Positions 14,231 through 17,471 of a DNA stretch of 17,471 bases are shown here, piece by piece (the stretch's first letter is position 1; each line of letters starts with the position of its first letter). This DNA comes from JBEKVE01 sp049514335. Its GTDB lineage: Bacteria; Actinomycetota; Acidimicrobiia; Acidimicrobiales; UBA8190. The notes below the pieces were generated by a model. That model did no database searches, was not told where the DNA came from, and saw only the letters and a list, made by a program, of their open reading frames with translations. Location: assembly GCA_049514335.1 (NCBI GenBank), contig JBEKVE010000054.1, forward strand, positions 1 through 17,471, given 5' to 3'. The position numbers and the translations under genes are program-made.

Positions 14231-15202
14231 ATGGAGCTCCGCCATCTCCAGGCTCTGGTGGCCGTGTCCGAGCAGGGGTCGTTCTCGTCGGCCGCCGACC
14301 AGCTGGGAACGGTGCAGTCCAACATCTCCGCCCACGTGGCCCGCCTCGAGCGGGAGCTGGGCAGCAGCCTGTTCGACCGCTCTGCCGGCCGGCTCACGCC
14401 CGAGGGCGAGGTCGTGGTGGCCCGGGCATACCGGGTCATGGGCGAGCTCGACGCGCTGCGTGCCGACGTGGGTGCGCTGCGCGAGGCGGTGGCGGGCAAC
14501 GTGCGGGTGGGCATGATCGGCACCACGGCCCGCTGGCTCGTACCCCTGCTCCTGGCCGAGCTGGCTGTCCGCCACCCCCGACTGCACCTGGTGGTGGCGG
14601 ACGGCACCACGCTGGGTCTCGAGCCACAGCTGGCGGCGGGCCGTTTCGACCTGGCCGTCCTCACCTTCCCCGTGCCCGGCCGAGACCTCGTCTTCGAGCT
14701 GCTGTTCGAAGAGGACCTGGTGGTCGTGGTGCCCGTCGACGACGACCCTCTGGCGGGATACGAGCGCCTCGACCTGCCCGACCTGGAGCGCCTCGAGCTG
14801 CTCCTGCCCGCCCCCGGAACCCCGTTCCGGGCCGAGATCGACGCGGCGGTGAAGCCCGCCGGTGTGCGCCTGCGTCCCCGGGCCGAGCTCGACGGCGTGC
14901 GCCTGCTCGCCTCGCTCACTTTCGAGGGCTACGGGCCGGCCATCCTCCCCGCCTCGGCCGTTCCCCTCCACCTACGGCCCCGCTTCCGCCTGGTGCCGCT
15001 GGACGGCCTGCCGCCACGGCGGGTGGGCGTGGCCCAGCGCAGCCGGGGGTTGCCCTCGGCGCCGGCGCGAGCCGTGCTCGACACCTTGCGCGACCTGGTG
15101 GCGCTGCCCGGACGACTCCCCCCCGGTCTGCGCTCCGTGCTCGGTGCGCAAAGCGGCCGGGTCGAGGGATCACTGCGCGCCGTGGGCATGCCCAACGGCT
15201 GA
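14231..15202 (+). CDS. LysR-family transcriptional regulator
   Basis: A 323-residue LysR-type regulator of normal family length. The N-terminal winged HTH is clear: MELRHLQALVAVSEQGSFSS, then AADQLGTVQSNISAHVARLE and ELGSSLFDRSAGRLTPEGE (HTH about residues 18-37). A linker helix follows, and the effector domain runs from about residue 90 (VRVGMIGTTARWLVPLLLAEL) with the two-lobed periplasmic-binding-protein-like pattern. The ATG start is fixed by the HTH; upstream sequence is AT-rich with a short predicted leader. It is divergent from HAD-PlsC/murT-gatD, the usual arrangement for a LysR protein and its target, so these genes are its most likely regulon. The effector cannot be inferred. It converges on the GNAT gene with only 5 bp between stops. 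Confidence 0.94.
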   Translation: MELRHLQALVAVSEQGSFSSAADQLGTVQSNISAHVARLERELGSSLFDRSAGRLTPEGEVVVARAYRVMGELDALRADVGALREAVAGNVRVGMIGTTARWLVPLLLAELAVRHPRLHLVVADGTTLGLEPQLAAGRFDLAVLTFPVPGRDLVFELLFEEDLVVVVPVDDDPLAGYERLDLPDLERLELLLPAPGTPFRAEIDAAVKPAGVRLRPRAELDGVRLLASLTFEGYGPAILPASAVPLHLRPRFRLVPLDGLPPRRVGVAQRSRGLPSAPARAVLDTLRDLVALPGRLPPGLRSVLGAQSGRVEGSLRAVGMPNG

Positions 15203-15207
15203 CATCG

Positions 15208-15879
15208 TCACACCGGGGGCAGGCGCGGTTGGCGCCACATCGTCCACAGCGTGGGTCCTGCTCCGGGGGCACGGACCTGGCCGGTCACCTCGAAGCCGTG
15301 GCGGCCGTAGAACGCCAGGTTGCTCTCCTTGGACGACTCCAGGTAGGTGGGGAGCCCCTCGGCGTCGACCCGCGCCAGCACCGCCTCCACGAGCGCCGAC
15401 CCCACCCCGGTGCGCTGGTGGTCGGGGTCGGTGCCCAGGGTGGCCAGGTACCAGTGGCGTTCACGGGGCCGGGCGTTGTCCACGGCGGCGAGAAGACGCG
15501 CCGCGTCGGGCGCGTCGGAGCCGAGACCCACCAGATACGGCACCACCGGCAGGAGGTGGAGCAGCTCGCGCAGTCCCGGGCGGCTCCCGTCGGGCGGCGC
15601 CCACAGCGCCGCGCCGCTGCGGTCCTCGGTGGTCCACACCTCGCCGCGCTCCAGATAGACGCGCCGTAGCTGGATGCGGAAGAAGACGCGCAGGGCGCGA
15701 CGGCGACGACGCTCACCGCGAAACAGCCAACGGGGGACGGGGTCGTCGTCGAAGGCGCGGGCGAGCACCTCCACCAGTGCCCCCACGTCGGGCAGCTCTG
15801 CTCGGCGGGCGGTGTGGAGGGGTCGGACGCCGCCGGGCCGGGGAGCGGTCTCGCCCGTGGGGACGTCACCCGTCGTCAC
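15208..15879 (-). CDS. GNAT-family N-acetyltransferase
   Basis: A 223-residue GNAT protein. The acetyl-CoA-binding motif A is clear: HWYLATLGTDPDHQRTGVGSAL, with Q/RxxGxG/A at about 155-160. Motif B follows: ESSKESNLAFYGRHGFE (181-197) with the expected Tyr191. Residues 27-60 (AELPDVGALVEVLARAFDDDPVPRW) fit the N-terminal alpha1-alpha2 region common in small-molecule acetyltransferases. I chose GTG 15879. The frame is open further upstream, but that would run back into the AlgH gene and adds no GNAT sequence. It begins 44 bp after the algH stop on the same strand and may be cotranscribed. The substrate is unknown. Confidence 0.88.
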   Translation of the reverse strand: MTTGDVPTGETAPRPGGVRPLHTARRAELPDVGALVEVLARAFDDDPVPRWLFRGERRRRRALRVFFRIQLRRVYLERGEVWTTEDRSGAALWAPPDGSRPGLRELLHLLPVVPYLVGLGSDAPDAARLLAAVDNARPRERHWYLATLGTDPDHQRTGVGSALVEAVLARVDAEGLPTYLESSKESNLAFYGRHGFEVTGQVRAPGAGPTLWTMWRQPRLPPV

Positions 15880-15923
15880 CGCCGCATCGTACCGGCGCAC
15901 CCCGCCGGCGCAGCGGCGCAGCC

Positions 15924-16685
15924 TCAGTTGAGCGTCGGGTGGCGGGGGTAGGTGGCGAGCATGGACAGGCGCCCGCCCTGACGCCGGATGACGTCGTGCC
16001 ACAGGCGCTCGGCGTCGGTGCAGAACACGTCGGCCTCGAGTGCCGGGAGGACGAACCACGCCCGATCCTCGAGCTCGGCCTCGAGCTGACCGGGAGCCCA
16101 CCCCGAATATCCCGAGAACAGCCGCGCCCCGGCCAGCGGCCGCGGCTGGTCGTCGGGGGCCACCGACAGATCGACGGTGCCCACCGCCGCGGTCACCGGG
16201 CGCCATCCCCGACCCGCCGGCGCGTCGGCGGTCCCGGGCGCTGCCTCGGTGTCCTGGACGGCACCGGTTGCGATGTCCTGGACGGCATCGCCGTCGGCGT
16301 CGGCGTCGGCTTTGTCACCGGTACCGGCATCGGTGCTGCGGGCCACGCGTGCGAGCCCGATGACGGCGTCGGGGGAGACCGGGCCGCCCCGGTGCACGAC
16401 ACCGGGGGCCGCCAGGTCCGCCTGCGCCTGCCAGGCCTCGAGGATCTCGGACACCGGGACGTGGGTGGGCTGGTTGAGCACCAGGCCCAGGGCCCCCTCC
16501 TCGCCGTGGTCGAGCACGATGATGACCCCGCCTTCGAAGTTGGGGTCGCCGAGACGCGTGGACGCCACGAGGAGCCGGCCGGCCAGTCCCGCGCCGGGGC
16601 CGTCTGCGTCCCCTGCCGGGTCGGGGCCCTCCGCAGGGTCGTGCGCCACCACCCGATCATGGCCCGTCGACCGCGGCGCCGTCAC
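15924..16685 (-). CDS. AlgH/YqgE (UPF0301) family protein with an acidic insertion
   Basis: A 253-residue member of the UPF0301 family (AlgH/YqgE), usually about 185-200 residues, whose function is not settled. Core motifs: GRLLVASTRLGDPNFEGGVI (36-55), DHGEEGALGLVLNQPT (59-74), HRGGPV (98-103), RLFSGYSGWAPGQLEAEL (188-205) and AWFVLPA (209-215). The extra length is an acidic, low-complexity insertion (about 117-160) between the GGPV and GY.GW modules, plus a disordered N-terminus. GTG 16685 overlaps the TGA of the upstream gene and has GGAAG 8 nt before it. ATG 16700, five codons earlier in the same frame, is an alternative. Translationally coupled to the GH116-like gene upstream. Confidence 0.9.
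   Translation of the reverse strand: MTAPRSTGHDRVVAHDPAEGPDPAGDADGPGAGLAGRLLVASTRLGDPNFEGGVIIVLDHGEEGALGLVLNQPTHVPVSEILEAWQAQADLAAPGVVHRGGPVSPDAVIGLARVARSTDAGTGDKADADADGDAVQDIATGAVQDTEAAPGTADAPAGRGWRPVTAAVGTVDLSVAPDDQPRPLAGARLFSGYSGWAPGQLEAELEDRAWFVLPALEADVFCTDAERLWHDVIRRQGGRLSMLATYPRHPTLN
16250..16287 (-). repeat. 24-bp-period direct repeat in the AlgH insertion
   Basis: TGTCCTGGACGGCA occurs at 16250-16263 and again at 16274-16287, a period of 24 bp (8 codons). A run of GTCGGC-like hexamers follows (about 16292-16310). On the coding strand these give AVQDIATG / AVQDTEAA and an Ala-Asp run, the acidic insertion of AlgH. Confidence 0.75.
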
Positions 16686-17471
16686 GATGCGGGCTTCCAT
16701 CCCGGTGGGAACGGGTCCTTCACCGCCACCAGCAACTCCCACGCCGCCCGCGCCCGCTGGTAGGCGGCGGCGCGGTAGCGCAACGTGCCGTCCGGCGCGG
16801 GGATCCACAGTGCGGGGGTGTCGAACCAGAAGGCGCTGCGGTCGTCCTCGTAGGTGGTGCGGTACACGCCGTAGCCGGTGGTGAGCGCCCCGGCCATGAG
16901 GTCGTGGCGTCCCGTGGCCCTGCCCACGCTGTACATCACCGAGGCCGTGAAATAGCTGCCCCCGGGCCAGATGGCCGCGCCCTGGGGCGTGTCGATGGGT
17001 CCGCCCGGCACGAGCACGGCGTTCGCCGCGCCGAGCTCGCCGTCGCCCACGGCCAGGACGTTGTGCTCGTAGGCCTGCGCCAGGTGCGATGCCATGCGCT
17101 GCACGTCGAGGACGTCGCCCAGCCCGTCGCGCGCCGCGTACCGTTCGCCGCACAGCGCATCGGCCAGCAGCGCCGGGCTGTAGGGGCCCGCCGTGTCGAG
17201 CCGGTAGTAGCCCGGGGTCTGCACCCACAGCAGCGACTCGGCCGAGGCCCGGGCACGCTCGGCGGCCGCCGTCCAGCGCTGTTCGGCATCGGCGGAGTCG
17301 AGCACCAAGGCGAAGTGGGCCATGGCCTCGCACGCCCCGATGGTGAGGGCGGCCACGTAGCTCGCCGCTCCCGTCATGGGGATGGCGTCGTAGGTGGTGC
17401 ACAGGCCCGCCGCGTCGGGGATGCCGTCCCCGTCGGTGTCGCGCCCCATGAGGTGGGCCATGGCCCGCTCC
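16682..17471 (-). CDS. GH116-like glycoside hydrolase (GBA2-type), C-terminal part only
   Basis: The frame stays open past the right edge: three more codons precede the in-window ATG at 17461, so the true start lies outside. The visible 263 or so residues match the catalytic C-terminus of GH116 enzymes (bile-acid beta-glucosidase GBA2 and prokaryotic beta-glucosidases). Motifs are DTDGDGIPD, then TYDAIPMTGAASYVAALTIGACEAMA, then LLADALCGERYAARDGL, YEHNVLAVGDGELGAANAVL and IWPGGSYFTASVMYSVGR. The Asp of TYD aligns, as I recall the family, with the catalytic acid/base. Full-length members are about 800-900 residues, so about a third is here. The tail ends in a Trp/Pro-rich segment and then a GTGA overlap with algH. 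GH15-like (alpha/alpha)6 enzymes are the main alternative. Confidence 0.8.
   Translation of the reverse strand, partial: ERAMAHLMGRDTDGDGIPDAAGLCTTYDAIPMTGAASYVAALTIGACEAMAHFALVLDSADAEQRWTAAAERARASAESLLWVQTPGYYRLDTAGPYSPALLADALCGERYAARDGLGDVLDVQRMASHLAQAYEHNVLAVGDGELGAANAVLVPGGPIDTPQGAAIWPGGSYFTASVMYSVGRATGRHDLMAGALTTGYGVYRTTYEDDRSAFWFDTPALWIPAPDGTLRYRAAAYQRARAAWELLVAVKDPFPPGWKPAS

Overview
The window is uniformly very GC-rich, uses many GTG starts, and is packed with genes that overlap by 4 nt (ATGA or GTGA). Together with a MurT-GatD peptidoglycan amidation enzyme, a mycobacterial-type HAD/PlsC acyltransferase fusion and TetR/LysR regulators, this points to a high-GC Actinomycetota chromosome. 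An acidimicrobial or related lineage is my guess; nothing in the window fixes the taxon. I see no tRNA, rRNA, CRISPR array, insertion sequence or phage gene.

Layout. 1-1157 (-): partial amidase-signature enzyme, divergent from a two-module VOC/glyoxalase-fold protein (1263-2111, +). 2164-3054 (+): unrecognised membrane protein with a basic, proline-rich tail. 3070-3672 (-): TetR regulator that shares a 14-bp perfect palindrome with a divergent four-gene operon (3696-10006, +). That operon encodes a fatty acyl-CoA reductase-like SDR fused to a HAD domain, a zinc alcohol dehydrogenase, a long LarA-like (nickel-pincer racemase family) protein and a PlsC-type acyltransferase. The first three genes are chained by 4-nt overlaps. 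A 10-bp-stem hairpin at 10191-10228 closes the unit.

10246-13934 (-): a HAD-PlsC fusion followed, through a GTGA overlap, by a single-chain MurT-GatD fusion. The 296-bp region upstream holds two strong tandem hairpins and a candidate LysR operator. It separates this pair from a divergent LysR gene (14231-15202, +). 15208-17471 (-): GNAT acetyltransferase, AlgH/YqgE (UPF0301) protein and the C-terminal part of a GH116-type glycoside hydrolase, again with a GTGA overlap.

How it may work together. The TetR-controlled operon looks like an undescribed lipid pathway: acyl group reduction, alcohol/aldehyde interconversion, a racemase-like step, acyl transfer, and a HAD domain whose catalytic motifs are altered. 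A second HAD-PlsC protein in the window has intact HAD motifs and is translationally coupled to lipid II amidation, linking phospholipid and wall synthesis in one transcript. These pathway readings are inference; the domain calls rest on visible motifs.
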